This document shows positions 18,701-28,193 of a stretch of 64,000 nt of DNA, one piece after another (position 1 is the stretch's first letter; each line of letters begins with the position of its first letter). A program made the position numbers and the translations under genes. The DNA is from Kordia sp965224175 (lineage in GTDB: Bacteria > Bacteroidota > Bacteroidia > Flavobacteriales > Flavobacteriaceae): NCBI RefSeq assembly GCF_965224175.1, contig NZ_OZ245041.1, positions 1,798,001 to 1,862,000 on the forward strand, written 5' to 3'. A model generated the notes under the pieces. The model was not told where the DNA came from. It searched no databases and worked only from the letters and a program-made list of their open reading frames with translations.

Positions 18701-20302
18701 AGTTAAGATATTGTTTGCCCCAATGCTACAAACGCTCGTATTTACATCTGCTAATCCATTGGTACGGAATGAGCTTGTAAAATAACAATCACTCGAAATG
18801 TAGAATTCAACTGGTGCTGTTTGCGGAGCTTGTGTTCCGTTTACAGTAAAACTAAGTGTTGCCGCTTCTTCTACGTTTGTCGATTGTAATACAGCCGTAT
18901 ATGTACCATCATTATTATCTATAGTTGCGCCTACAGCTCCTGCGGAAGTTGAAATAATTACGATTTCTCCTCCAGAAGTTATGTTACTTCCATTTGCATC
19001 TTTTAGTTGTACTGTAACAGTAGAAGTACTATCACCATCAGCTGGAATTGCATTTGGATTTGCTGTAATTGTACTTTGCTCAATGTCTAATGTTGGACAT
19101 ATTTGAACAATATTGGGATTGTAAACAGCAGCCACTAATCCAAGATCTGTAGTACTTACTTGAGTTACAGATGCTCGCACATCGTTGATTGGTTGCTTCT
19201 CAATATTGATTTCATTAATCGTTGGATTTGCAACTTGCTCAAAAGCTTCTACACAGTCGTTTCCTTCTAGTTCAGCATCTGTTTTTATGATATTTCTGTT
19301 TCCTTCTTGTAAGAAGATGAAATTGTCAAATGCTTGAAATTGTTCTGCATTGATTGCGATTGAATTTCTTTTTGTCCAAAGACAGTTTAAGTTGAAATCA
19401 AATTTGTAATAGTTCGTTATTGAAGAGCTAAACTCTTTATGGTTGAAGTAAAAGTTGGAATTCGTAAATTCCAACTTGTTACTTTGACTACTACTGTTTG
19501 CTCCAAGACCTTCTACTAATACTGTTTTTTGAGACTCTAAACTTCCATTTAGAGTTAATGAACTCAATAAACGTCTTCCGTTTGGAGAATACGAAACGAA
19601 TAACAAATCATCTTTCGGATAGACATGATAATGTCCTACGCCACCACCAGTTTGTATTGGTGACAGGTTTCTATATCGATCTCTATTTACAATTTCTAAG
19701 TTTGTATTTAGTTCGGTGATTGCAAATGTAAATCCTGTGAATCGTCCCGTTCCTGCCAGAAATATTCTGTCATTATGAACAGTCATCCCTGAGAATACAT
19801 TAAAGTTGTTTGGTTCTATGTATCCCATATTCACGCTTCTTAGCATAGTTCCGTTATCATTGATGATACAGACAGCTTGACGCGCTATGAAGACATAACG
19901 ATTGGATGAAATTCCTTGAATCATTGTTCTATCTACATTGAAATCTGTATAATTATCAGTTTCAACATCATACTCTTTACTCCATCGTATTACACCTGCA
20001 TCGCTCATTTTTAGTGCTACTGCTTTCGGTGTATTATCAGTCTCTCCATAACGCCCACCGTAAATAATTAGATTTCCTGTGGTTCCCGGAATGATTTGAT
20101 TTATGAAGTGTAAGTTATCTATTTGCTTTGCCCAGATTAGATTATAATTAGTATCAATCTTAACCACCTTTGCAGGAATATTTCGTACAACGTTTGAGTT
20201 TGCTCTGTAATAAATACAGTAAATAAAACCGTTGTGATGCAAGTATGGTTTGCAGTAAGCCAAGTTTATATTTTTTACAAAAAAATTATTTTCTAGTGCC
20301 AT
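12791..20302 (-). CDS. Giant non-Sec protein: paired propeller-like repeats, Big domain, FN3-like end
   Basis: 2503 aa, beginning MALENNFFVKN with no signal peptide and ending GTTFTVR, unlike a T9SS tail. Residues 1-400 look like a beta-propeller or YD-like strand repeat region. Residues about 408-505 are a bacterial Ig (Big/invasin) domain (STITANPNAIPADGDSTSTV, then GGEIVIISTSAGAVGAT). Residues about 508-915 repeat the first region, with matching ends (KTDAELEGNDCVEAF against KTNLELKNCISEA). A long unfamiliar middle follows, then FN3-like strands from about 2200 to 2490 (KVNIYRAFNKLDAQSI, KYIVYKMNTQGNWEKI). It is probably a structural or adhesive part of an intracellularly assembled machine; I cannot name the family. 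Confidence 0.8.
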   Translation of the reverse strand: MALENNFFVKNINLAYCKPYLHHNGFIYCIYYRANSNVVRNIPAKVVKIDTNYNLIWAKQIDNLHFINQIIPGTTGNLIIYGGRYGETDNTPKAVALKMSDAGVIRWSKEYDVETDNYTDFNVDRTMIQGISSNRYVFIARQAVCIINDNGTMLRSVNMGYIEPNNFNVFSGMTVHNDRIFLAGTGRFTGFTFAITELNTNLEIVNRDRYRNLSPIQTGGGVGHYHVYPKDDLLFVSYSPNGRRLLSSLTLNGSLESQKTVLVEGLGANSSSQSNKLEFTNSNFYFNHKEFSSSITNYYKFDFNLNCLWTKRNSIAINAEQFQAFDNFIFLQEGNRNIIKTDAELEGNDCVEAFEQVANPTINEINIEKQPINDVRASVTQVSTTDLGLVAAVYNPNIVQICPTLDIEQSTITANPNAIPADGDSTSTVTVQLKDANGSNITSGGEIVIISTSAGAVGATIDNNDGTYTAVLQSTNVEEAATLSFTVNGTQAPQTAPVEFYISSDCYFTSSFRTNGLADVNTSVCSIGANNILTVGSNGTYGIVTLFNANSSVVWSKQLAIQGRKVSLTSVVTCNDGQSALVLGNYGTGATNRVHLVLFRINAQGTILWSKILYSTNTRFGTGIRKLNETNGGQKYLVTAWYNEVALQDDMELYKLDENGNISASRKVAGISDEQIMEVVTTPFGFSILGSATTPAGQTVRHGIVLSFRDNLSLNWGKRLGDGTLLYTTGAISITSPLETYILAGIQDNSNKLYLTYFNSSSNSSSVKTTNLGNAGDKLSTNTRLVRGAGNTFYCVANYATDRASEVIKFDFELNEIWRQKLDFGSKNGINQLVNDANQQLLLVGSVSGTDSAYLAKTNLELKNCISEAITTTPYTHTSFTTDTFAPTIAELAYTEENVAIAVSDIALERTDYCSENCGTTSIPITEHTAIQSPNFYIQAAGSTGNDGSVEGIHTRWVFSGALGEKHLPKGNYANTSVNFNKQDDFVRVYRTPYAKVSKTIDLTQAPNIVDDANGLWIYRVDEKDFHVYFRNQAKYTQVRSAINPVTNAQGFMQSYGSELVEVESKRHLFFAVEATVSSSASNSSLQTETLSVSTNTLIALKKATNRKTFSGNTLQNVRLLCENGRSFRSIGTNTYLTKVRVELYGDFIENANENQAWTAMGSYALTLEDGVALQQLEPTAGIVNAKWPRFNDDATVNIDNYVDKWNVVEPDIYDRNLKQVVEQYITLSDDANNPKAIEEIPVDENIVVEGEDDVMEISNLDMLNIASYDYHMARMLGLGFLDVASQVQQGEFVYIAEYVTFGDLEDGQGAREVQHLSMSLPTATSDERLPLPISLEPIVPGAFFGTETSEPSSITDDDGYTHDGKKRYVTLYAEEIPEDVYNPPFYVTNSEFEAKEYTIPIYAGLEYRKRPETQVLPGPWEKPEISHDKRYLHIDSTVSNASQRYEAFPITLPEVGQPIFVHKQIVSGRHYYGSYGINWFSRATSSLTEVSIVTEMKPVNPLLPPSNIQPLLVQKEQPLLLTSQEEQDRYDAIIDDHGQNADQTLVRISFDYHSYQELVDYAVPTDSVITDSELVTDTTSIFDDDDEIFAEDVDIFFRNEIPNNISGQVINVEDDPTNNLVSIITVDEYYLSSVDQTLTPDIPNGLEQNYAGGVFVLGEQQHIIHEVVQTSGYPQFKVYKKEISDALVDDVPSPDADSLQAIEITGDGIFLAIENMQTPASWGTPNPQPLQVTVNQFDQIHREVVMVEGDNGELERHLEKTRGIWSDPTNNHTTITEVDEVIDLDTNGNPIMGHKGMYNITFHGIVLDQHVQYSENSDSVEWYRGIVRIHTTDNPNGKRKVLKVAKILNIKNVGDTTESDVQVLAFDPIFSEDASYDPIQIGTNVSVNFYPGYKVYLYENQTYGLTEVNLLPGDDEEVRNSIVGLRSHDTNNPYYSSISIPKIMFAQKIVEAKQPEQPDGAKYATRPDFFGRSTYTLTTKYAHKPHGVLFYRTNDEAILNALYEKETVREIRSELKALGGSDEDYFANRWENFLDFTTLSSEGDYRTYPPVAVDPDNNYKFPNPDKVALFEWANDIIERINSNTAFPPAQTVTPFVADPNATDTDVGNVAVGDPRLLGFIRGVIYNAFVPLTKVPVVYAYINGSNYKPINKKQVLRDENGSVLLPTDPAFEMAPMMKVTSSSPHTTQFTDFNLDGTSNNIYFYAARELSSQMKLGEFSDALGPIKLVQSNAPEAPEVKRIMPVLEDQAQGIEPKIQLEINAYPEIQKIKKVNIYRAFNKLDAQSIRTMTLVDSVDVETAGLEGNELWTVYDNFTDLDEIPYGDGLFYRVTVSRRIEYSEADYGTNTPDIITEYAPSQASKIVASMMVEVANPPAPTMKYIAEPIAANGDVNEIALQWEKTCYKGKYIVYKMNTQGNWEKIHEITTNETDIFVLLADTTLQDGTLATQDDNGNPIYHHFKVVAQNTSGMLSTEDNIMTLPNEDNWIDIGGIGDMVIGTTFTVR

Positions 20303-20344
20303 TTGATATTTTTTTTAACTATCAAGTTCTTTTTTATTAATTGT

Positions 20345-23300
20345 TTATGCGATCGTGATATCGTCTACGCGTACAGTATCATCTATTACGTATTCGCTTC
20401 CGTTCCAAATCAAGTATCTGAATCTAAAACTTAGATTCGTTGCTGTGATTTGTTGACTTTGATGCATGATTAATGCTTGCGAATAGTCTTTTGAGTACAA
20501 TACTTTGTATGCAGGATCATCTTGATCGTTTGCTGTATTGATTACACGTATTGCACCTCTTTGTCCGTCCGTACTATTTTCTTCAAAGATTTCCTCTGTT
20601 CCGTTGATTTTCTCAATCGGGATTTTTGGAATGTTGAAAGGTTCTGGGTTTCGGATGAGCATTGCAATTATATTTCCATCATTATCTAGAATTTTATTGA
20701 ATTCAGTATTTGTTGGTGGGTCTAATGGAGTCATTCCTAATACACCTTCTAATACTCTATCGAATACATCTAAATATTGTGTTTCAATAGCATCACTGTC
20801 CGTATCATTGTTTCCAACTACGATATTGTAAGCTGTTGCAATATTGTCTGAAGTCACTTCTGGAAGTGCGACATTAAATACTGCTTGTCTTGTGTTGTCA
20901 GTATCGTTTTCATCCACTAATGTGTAACTGTTTACTTGTTCTCCGAAGTTTTTATAGCGAGACGTTTGGAACACGTAATTGTGTACTTGTTCGCTAGATA
21001 CTATATCATTACTTGCAGTTTCAAAAGCATTGTATATTAATGCTGTATATAGTTTTTGTGGCTTCAGATTTGTCAGTGTTACTGAGTATGCATAACTCTG
21101 AGGTTTGATTGCATTTCCTATGGTGAATGTACATTGAATAGCATCATCATTTTCATTGATATAGTTAATGAAATTGTTGAGCATTCTGATATTCAATGGA
21201 ATTCTTGGATCGTCATCGTTTATCCATGGTACGCCACCTTCTCCATTTCCTTCTGGTAATGGTACAGTTTCTTCATCATAGTCAATTGGTAATGGATAAG
21301 GAATTACTACATTACTTACTGGATCTTTGATGGCAATATGCATTGAACCTGTCAATTCTGGTGCTCCTAAGTACGATTCCCAACTACGCAACATATGATA
21401 CGTTAATGGTTTTGTAAAGTACAGTGTTATTCTACATTGTTCTTGTCCGTAGAATACTGGTTTTGCTTGTAATAAACTACCATCTGCATTTGGATACGAT
21501 CTGTCATAATCAATGTATTGACGTAATGATGTTAATGGATATGAATCAGGATTCGTAAGATTTCCTGTTTCTGTTAGGTTTCCATTGGCATCTGCACGGT
21601 TTTTAATGTTGTTTGCCCCATCATATTCATTACCGTAAGTTACGCCATCTGCATTGTGGAAATGTCCAATTGGACCAGCCGTTTTGAATCCGTAGTAGTA
21701 ATCGAATAATTTTTCATTCTCACCATTATCTACTTCATCTTTTAATTGATAACGCACATAGAATTTTGAGTTTGGTCTCCAAATTGGTTGTGCTGTACGT
21801 TGTACTGCTTCCTCCATGTCTTCCTGTTCTTGCTCGATAGCATCTAAACCAGGAATAGTTTCGTTGTACTCAAATTTTTCAACAGATAACCAGCATACTT
21901 CTTGTATCGATGTGTTACAAATATGTGGTTCTTCAATAGGTCCTCCATCATTACAGTCACAGTTTCCTGCTTCTTCGATGAGTTCCATTAAGCGAATTGC
22001 AGAATTCTTTAAATCTCTGAATCGTAAGATCTGTTCATGATGTCCAACTAAATCTCTTATTAGGAGATAGATTCGAACATAATTGTTGTATTCTTCATTA
22101 ACACTTAGAGGCAAAACAACACCTTCAGTATTTGACAATTGTTTAATTATTCCTCTAAATTCTTGGAAACAATCTAGGCTTGCATCTACTTGTTCACTTG
22201 TTTCAATAGGAACAAAACATTCGTTAAAAATACGCACCAATTCATCATATGCTTCACAGATTATTGGATCTTTTTCACAATCGCCAGAACCAGAACCTGA
22301 GCAATCACAATCACCTAACTCATACATTTTGTCTAAGATTGTGTTTGCATAGTTTATTGCCGTATCTAATATTGGCGGTCTTGCTACTTGCGGATATCTA
22401 ATTAATCTATCGATATCAGCTCCTAAAGCTTGTAATAATCTATATTGAGGATTATCTGCGTCGAAATGCTGAATGTTATCAACCATTTTTAAGAAGCAAT
22501 CCCAATTATCAAAGAATAAATCTCTTGCATTATAGTTGATACATGCAAACAATTCTCTTTTCAACATTTCTTGAAAGCTACATAACTTTTCATCTTTGTT
22601 ACAATCTCCATTTCCATCACAACCACAGTCTCCAAGTTCGAATATCTTGTCTAAGATTGTACTTGCATACTTCTCAGCAGTTTCTAATAATGGTAATCGT
22701 GTAGTTTCTGGATATTTAAGTAGTCTATCAATATCAGCACCAAGTATTTTTAATAATTGATATTGAGGGTTTTCACGATCGAAATTCCTGATATTTTCAA
22801 CCATTTTTAAGAAACAATTCCAATTGTCTTCAAATGGGCGTTTTGCTCTGTAATTGATGCACGCGAATAATTCAGATTTTAATGCTTCATAGAAATTACA
22901 AAGTACTTTATCTTTTTTACATTCAGGATTCTCAATTAATGTCGCAGCTTCAGTTGCAGTTAGTATTGTTGAACGTTTTTTTGTTGTTCCACAACCTTCT
23001 TCACCAATTTCCATAGTACTTGTACTTAGTAATAATTTCAACGCTTTGATTTCATTCTTACATTGCTTTTCTGTACCGAAGTATTCAATACGTCTTGCAA
23101 TTACTTCTCCTTTACTATTAATGATATTGAAGTAATATCTTCTGTCAACAGATTCTTTCACTTGAATACTTTCTGTATCTTCTAGAATTGCTTTTACTGA
23201 AGTTTTTAATTCACTAATAGCGGCTTCTTTAGACTCATAACGAGTACTACTACTCAATACGATTTCACATTCTTCATTGAATACTCTGAAACGATATTCA

Positions 23301-26300
23301 TCAATTCCATCATTGTCAATTTCGTTGTAAATCTGAGCTATGATTCGCTTTTTTGGTGTAGATTGTGTTGTTATAGAACAACCTTCTGCTTCCAATCGAG
23401 CTAACTCTGCTTGTAACGCTAATAATTGAGCTTGCTGCGCTTGTGTTAGTGGAATAATTTGCCCTGTTTCACTATCATACGTAGCTTCCTGCAATTCAGC
23501 AATTTGTTCACGAACTTCTCGAATAAGATCTGCATTTGCTGATTTTGGTGTTACCGTAATTTTTGAAGTTAATTCATCTTCGTTTGTATATGAAACCACA
23601 CTGTTGAGTTCTGCTTTTGTTTTATATACTTCGTGAATTTCTTCATATTGCGGCGTACTATTTGTATCGCTTAGTATTGTTTTATAGTAGCGAATCGTTA
23701 CTCCTTCCGCATATGTTGTTAACTTTAAATCTGTGGTTACAGACGCTTCAGGCAGAATAATGATTAACCTATCTGCATTACTAAATTGTAATGACTGTTG
23801 ATAATCATGATTGTTTTCTACATCTGTTACTTCCATGCAACCTGCTGGTCCGGAATCATCTGTTTCTGTTAGAACAATTTTTGAACTTAGACTTACTGAG
23901 CCTTGTACAGAGTTTCCGCCTCCGCTTGATCGTGTTCGAGCTAAATACAGGTTAGAGAAAAACATAACATCTGAGTCTGGACTTGGGAACGGAACGTCTG
24001 ATTCTACCTGAACATCAACAACTAAGTTTCCATCTACGACTGTTACTTTTTTAATTTTTAAATCATTGATTTCTTCTCCGCCATTATCACTAAGAATTGT
24101 ATTGATTCCTGTTAAATATTGTTGAGAGATTTCAGTTAAGTTTGTAGCAACTCCATTTTCTTGCGTGTAGATATTTACATTTACTCCTATGTTTGGAAAA
24201 GTATTGCTTCCGTTCTTTCTGAGTCTGATTCTATCAAAATAAGCTTCGTCATATTCACCATTACTATCAGACAATGGAATTGTCCATTGTGTATTTAAAA
24301 CATATACTGTTTTTTCAAAATCGCCTCCACCTTCTTCAATAGAATAGTATGCGCCATCAATGTAGTGACCTACATAACCATTTGGTCTGTAATATTTAGC
24401 GCCTAATGGTTTTAATAAGAAGTCGGAACAATCTCCTGTTTCTTGAGTTGTTACACAGTATAATTCAGAAGGTGTAATTCCATATTCTTCTGGAATAAAC
24501 CATCCTGGTTCACCTGCTTCCATGTATGAGAATGGATTGGTAGCTAACAATCTGATAGCATCATACTGATCTCCATTTCGTTGCCAATATCCAATACGTA
24601 AATGATCTACGCTATCTCTTTCTGCTGCTGGCACAACTGCTTCAAATGGATGATAATCTTGCCACGAACTTCCGTTCCACATTTTTATTTCTATATTTTC
24701 AATAGAATATTTGTGTTTTACTTGACGCAATTCATGTCCTCCACGAACAACTTTGTTTGGCGGAATTAAATCTATGAAGTTATTTGCTCCTCCAGTGTGT
24801 CCTCCAATTTTATTGGACACTGCTCCAGGCACTAATCCTTTCATTGCTTTGAAGTCAATGTATGTATCTAAAGGAATTACTTTGTCAATACTGTTTGCGC
24901 TTGGAACATTCGGGAAGTAGTTTAACTCAAATGTTTCATTCGTCATCATGTGAACACCTTGTACTGCTTCTCGCGTTCTGTCTGGATAGTTTGGATTACT
25001 TCCATCAGATAATGCTGGAATTGGCGTTCTGTCAACCTGCTTATTTTTCTCCCATTTAAGTTTAACTTTAAATGTTTTACAGATTTTCACGATGATTCTA
25101 ATACATACTCGAACACGAATTTGTGCGAATAGTAAGAATGGTTTTGCCGCTTCCGCAGAAAGAATTGCATCGAGACTTACTCGGAACCCAACAATTTTCC
25201 ATACACTAATTGAAATTGTTCCTCCAAAGGCAATATAACCTCCTAATTGGAATCGCTCAAAACTGATGAATCCACCAACTTCTACATAGGCGCTAATTTC
25301 TACTTTAATTCCGAAGAAATTTTTCTTTAGTGATAAATCAACTCGTGCACCAGCTTCTATACCTCTTGCAGAAAGCATTAAGAATGATTGTGCTGTGATT
25401 ATCGTTAAGACACGTGCTGTAATTGGCGATTGTTTTGTACCAAAGTTTAAGTACCAAGCTGACGGATTGTTAAAGAAGAATCCTGCTTGTACTTCAGCAT
25501 ATAAATCAATGATCCAACCGTTAGATTGTGGAAGTTTATAATCTGCTCCAAACCAGAATTCGAATGAATTGTCACCAACCGCAACACCCGCAAAGAATGG
25601 TGGTTCTGTGTTATCTAAAATTCCTAAACGTTCTCCAAGTACATTGGCTCTACCATCTAAGATGAATACTGATGGTAATGATAAGATTGCCATCAATCGT
25701 GTAGAGAATAAGAATCCGTCGTCATGCATGGTTCCTAATACAGTTCCTGCACCAACAGCGACTGGTAAGTTATACTGATCGGTTCGTGGCGGTCCACTAA
25801 ATTTGTCGAGATTTACACCTCGTTGCGGATAAGTATAGTAATCATACCAAGTATCTTCACCTGAAACTAAACCAATTGCTTCTTTTTCAGCTACATATTT
25901 GTATCCGAGTAATCCTCCAAATCCGTAGAATGCTAAACCTGTAGCGGCTAATGGAATTGGTGTTGGCATTTCGATTCCGGCTTCAATAATAAATGCAGGT
26001 TCTTTTGGTTGTAAACGCATTTGAGCAGCACCACTGATTCGTGCTTTTGGAAGTTTTAAACCAATTTTCCCTTCATATTCTGGAGATTCTCCTGGTTCTG
26101 GAATAGACAACATTCCATTGATAATTGCTAATGCTGAATCTGGATCTGCAGTTCCAGGAATGATTAAATCAACTTCAATAGTTTGAATACGTAAGAAACT
26201 GTCTCCATCTCCTCCATGTTCGTCATTGTCGGTTGTGTAATAGTATTTGATTCCTTCTCCTCTGGCATCGATTCCTAGTGGATCTAAACTGATAGCTCCA

Positions 26301-28054
26301 TCAAATCCCCAATAATTGTATTTACGCATCACACCATTTTTTTCTTGTTGATGCGATCCGAAGTGAATTCCTGTCACGGCAATTTCAATTGGCCCGAGAT
26401 TTAATGAAATGTTTGTTGGAATAAAGGCATTTCCTCCTACGATTTCTATGGAACCGTCATCGTATACGCGAAGTTTTGGGATTACAATTTTTTGATCGCC
26501 TAATACGCGTTCCATGATGGCGTTTTGGAATGAGATTTCGCAAGATGTTCCTACATAGAAATTGTCTTCTTGTCTTCCTAACTCTAGCGTAAGGAAATTG
26601 ATCGTCATAAAGTCAAATAGACTTAATGGAATTCCTTGCGGTTCTGAAGCTGTTAGGTTAAAATCTCCTTCTTCGTTTAAGTGTCCATTGATTTCAATGA
26701 GTGCTTCATTACCATCGCCATCCTTTAGTTTTGGAATTTTTAATCGACCTTCAATGTTAGATTCTATGACTGCGTTTTGTTTGAAACTCATGTCAAAGCT
26801 TTTGAAGCCTAGCTCCCAATTCCCAATGTTTACAGGCATGTAATCATCGTTAGTATTTGGTGTTCCATTTACCGTTTCTAAAGCTACAGTTCCAGAAACA
26901 CCACCAGTACCGATGAGCATATTGTAACCTGCAATTTGTAAGGTAGAATTATCTACATTGTCAAACCATTTCTTTGGCAATATAATTCCTATTTTATCTG
27001 CGTAGATTCCGCGAAATTCATCAGGACGTCCGTCGGCTGTTGCTTCTGGAATGTTTCTATCTGTACGAAAATCAAATTTTAATTCATCGATATCGATGAT
27101 TAATCCTGTGTTTCCTATTTGTGATGGTGTAAGATCGAATGAATCTGCTTGATTGAATTCTATTCCATTTTCTGTGCTAAATGCAAGACTTCCGATGTCA
27201 TAACGAAGTTGTGACTTTATGTCTTCGTCTTCTATGACTTCAAATGTAACTGGATCGACTGGTTTTAACCAGGTTCTAGGGAATTCTAAAGCAACTAATA
27301 GACTATCTAGAGAAGCAGAGAATTTGGGTAATAAAAACTCTTGGAGGTTGTCTATGGTAAAACTTCCTAAGAATGTTGAAAAGAAATTTTCCAGTTTTTC
27401 GGTTACTGTTCCAAAATCATCATCAGAAGTAAAGTAATTTGAAAATATAACTTCAAAAATATTGAAGTCATTTCCATTTGTTTGAATTTGTTCTAGAATA
27501 TCTTTAATATCTGCTTCATCAGACCCTAAATCATTGAATTGAATTAATGTTATAGGCGAATTATTAGTATTGAAATCATCAATAAAGGTTGGGAAAGCCT
27601 CTATTGAGTCATCTTCTCCTAGCTCTGGATAGAACACATATAATAAATTTGCTAAAAATTGTTCTTTGTCCGTTCCGCTAATGTCTAATAAGAGGTTAAA
27701 TATTTGGGCAAATGAAAAATCAAAATTCGCTGGATCAAAATCTTTTATGTATTTTAATACAGGCCAGTGATATGATACTGACATTGGGAATTCTGAGATA
27801 TCTCCATCTACAAAACTTGGGTTTAGTACTAGAGCGAAACCATCTTCCCCTCCTAAATCCAGACCTAATCTTGTTTTACTAACAATAGTAATTGTATAGT
27901 ATGCTTCTTCGTTATTAAAACTTCTATCTACATGTAAGTTTTTAAAATATAAACTCGAGAATACTGAGTTTATACCGTCTTCTACAAACCCTAAACCTTC
28001 GGGTAAGTTGTCAACCGATAATAAGACCGATAACGGTGGTAAATATCTTGGCAT
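20345..28054 (-). CDS. Giant non-Sec protein with triplicated Cys-flanked helical repeat
   Basis: 2569 aa, starting MPRYLPPLSVLLSVDN without a signal peptide. Residues about 300-700 are beta-rich with layered strands. Residues about 720-1010 are unusually hydrophobic, amphipathic strands rich in G/F/I (SAWYLNFGTKQSP, EVGGFISFERFQLGG), like a barrel or stacked-sheet region. Near 1585-1675 there are two YegP/DUF1508-like units (YRFRVFNEECEIVLSS, RYYFNIINSKGEVIARR). Residues about 1712-2035 are three tandem helical repeats of about 106-110 aa, each starting Cys-x-K-D and ending in a Cys-Gly/Asp-rich linker. The C-terminal 500 residues resemble Ig/FN3 strands. It sits 42 bases upstream of the 2503-aa gene, surely in one operon. 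Function unknown. Confidence 0.8.
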   Translation of the reverse strand: MPRYLPPLSVLLSVDNLPEGLGFVEDGINSVFSSLYFKNLHVDRSFNNEEAYYTITIVSKTRLGLDLGGEDGFALVLNPSFVDGDISEFPMSVSYHWPVLKYIKDFDPANFDFSFAQIFNLLLDISGTDKEQFLANLLYVFYPELGEDDSIEAFPTFIDDFNTNNSPITLIQFNDLGSDEADIKDILEQIQTNGNDFNIFEVIFSNYFTSDDDFGTVTEKLENFFSTFLGSFTIDNLQEFLLPKFSASLDSLLVALEFPRTWLKPVDPVTFEVIEDEDIKSQLRYDIGSLAFSTENGIEFNQADSFDLTPSQIGNTGLIIDIDELKFDFRTDRNIPEATADGRPDEFRGIYADKIGIILPKKWFDNVDNSTLQIAGYNMLIGTGGVSGTVALETVNGTPNTNDDYMPVNIGNWELGFKSFDMSFKQNAVIESNIEGRLKIPKLKDGDGNEALIEINGHLNEEGDFNLTASEPQGIPLSLFDFMTINFLTLELGRQEDNFYVGTSCEISFQNAIMERVLGDQKIVIPKLRVYDDGSIEIVGGNAFIPTNISLNLGPIEIAVTGIHFGSHQQEKNGVMRKYNYWGFDGAISLDPLGIDARGEGIKYYYTTDNDEHGGDGDSFLRIQTIEVDLIIPGTADPDSALAIINGMLSIPEPGESPEYEGKIGLKLPKARISGAAQMRLQPKEPAFIIEAGIEMPTPIPLAATGLAFYGFGGLLGYKYVAEKEAIGLVSGEDTWYDYYTYPQRGVNLDKFSGPPRTDQYNLPVAVGAGTVLGTMHDDGFLFSTRLMAILSLPSVFILDGRANVLGERLGILDNTEPPFFAGVAVGDNSFEFWFGADYKLPQSNGWIIDLYAEVQAGFFFNNPSAWYLNFGTKQSPITARVLTIITAQSFLMLSARGIEAGARVDLSLKKNFFGIKVEISAYVEVGGFISFERFQLGGYIAFGGTISISVWKIVGFRVSLDAILSAEAAKPFLLFAQIRVRVCIRIIVKICKTFKVKLKWEKNKQVDRTPIPALSDGSNPNYPDRTREAVQGVHMMTNETFELNYFPNVPSANSIDKVIPLDTYIDFKAMKGLVPGAVSNKIGGHTGGANNFIDLIPPNKVVRGGHELRQVKHKYSIENIEIKMWNGSSWQDYHPFEAVVPAAERDSVDHLRIGYWQRNGDQYDAIRLLATNPFSYMEAGEPGWFIPEEYGITPSELYCVTTQETGDCSDFLLKPLGAKYYRPNGYVGHYIDGAYYSIEEGGGDFEKTVYVLNTQWTIPLSDSNGEYDEAYFDRIRLRKNGSNTFPNIGVNVNIYTQENGVATNLTEISQQYLTGINTILSDNGGEEINDLKIKKVTVVDGNLVVDVQVESDVPFPSPDSDVMFFSNLYLARTRSSGGGNSVQGSVSLSSKIVLTETDDSGPAGCMEVTDVENNHDYQQSLQFSNADRLIIILPEASVTTDLKLTTYAEGVTIRYYKTILSDTNSTPQYEEIHEVYKTKAELNSVVSYTNEDELTSKITVTPKSANADLIREVREQIAELQEATYDSETGQIIPLTQAQQAQLLALQAELARLEAEGCSITTQSTPKKRIIAQIYNEIDNDGIDEYRFRVFNEECEIVLSSSTRYESKEAAISELKTSVKAILEDTESIQVKESVDRRYYFNIINSKGEVIARRIEYFGTEKQCKNEIKALKLLLSTSTMEIGEEGCGTTKKRSTILTATEAATLIENPECKKDKVLCNFYEALKSELFACINYRAKRPFEDNWNCFLKMVENIRNFDRENPQYQLLKILGADIDRLLKYPETTRLPLLETAEKYASTILDKIFELGDCGCDGNGDCNKDEKLCSFQEMLKRELFACINYNARDLFFDNWDCFLKMVDNIQHFDADNPQYRLLQALGADIDRLIRYPQVARPPILDTAINYANTILDKMYELGDCDCSGSGSGDCEKDPIICEAYDELVRIFNECFVPIETSEQVDASLDCFQEFRGIIKQLSNTEGVVLPLSVNEEYNNYVRIYLLIRDLVGHHEQILRFRDLKNSAIRLMELIEEAGNCDCNDGGPIEEPHICNTSIQEVCWLSVEKFEYNETIPGLDAIEQEQEDMEEAVQRTAQPIWRPNSKFYVRYQLKDEVDNGENEKLFDYYYGFKTAGPIGHFHNADGVTYGNEYDGANNIKNRADANGNLTETGNLTNPDSYPLTSLRQYIDYDRSYPNADGSLLQAKPVFYGQEQCRITLYFTKPLTYHMLRSWESYLGAPELTGSMHIAIKDPVSNVVIPYPLPIDYDEETVPLPEGNGEGGVPWINDDDPRIPLNIRMLNNFINYINENDDAIQCTFTIGNAIKPQSYAYSVTLTNLKPQKLYTALIYNAFETASNDIVSSEQVHNYVFQTSRYKNFGEQVNSYTLVDENDTDNTRQAVFNVALPEVTSDNIATAYNIVVGNNDTDSDAIETQYLDVFDRVLEGVLGMTPLDPPTNTEFNKILDNDGNIIAMLIRNPEPFNIPKIPIEKINGTEEIFEENSTDGQRGAIRVINTANDQDDPAYKVLYSKDYSQALIMHQSQQITATNLSFRFRYLIWNGSEYVIDDTVRVDDITIA
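21950..22921 (-). repeat. Three tandem 106-110-aa protein repeats
   Basis: Within the 2569-aa gene, repeat 1 begins at Cys codon 22921, repeat 2 at 22603 and repeat 3 at 22279. Repeats 1 and 2 are close (ELFACINYRA against ELFACINYNA; LGADIDRLLKYP against LGADIDRLIRYP). Repeat 3 is strongly diverged but keeps the Cys-rich boundaries (CEKDPIICEAYDEL, NCDCNDGG). Confidence 0.8.
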
Positions 28055-28193
28055 AATGTTAAGACTTAATTTGTTAATGTATATTTTTTATGATGTCATT
28101 TTTTAGTTTAAGAAATGACTTCGATTTTATTTTTTTGAACTGCTTTGATGCTTTTCATTTGAGATTACACTGTTGGAGCGTATCTAGTATTTT

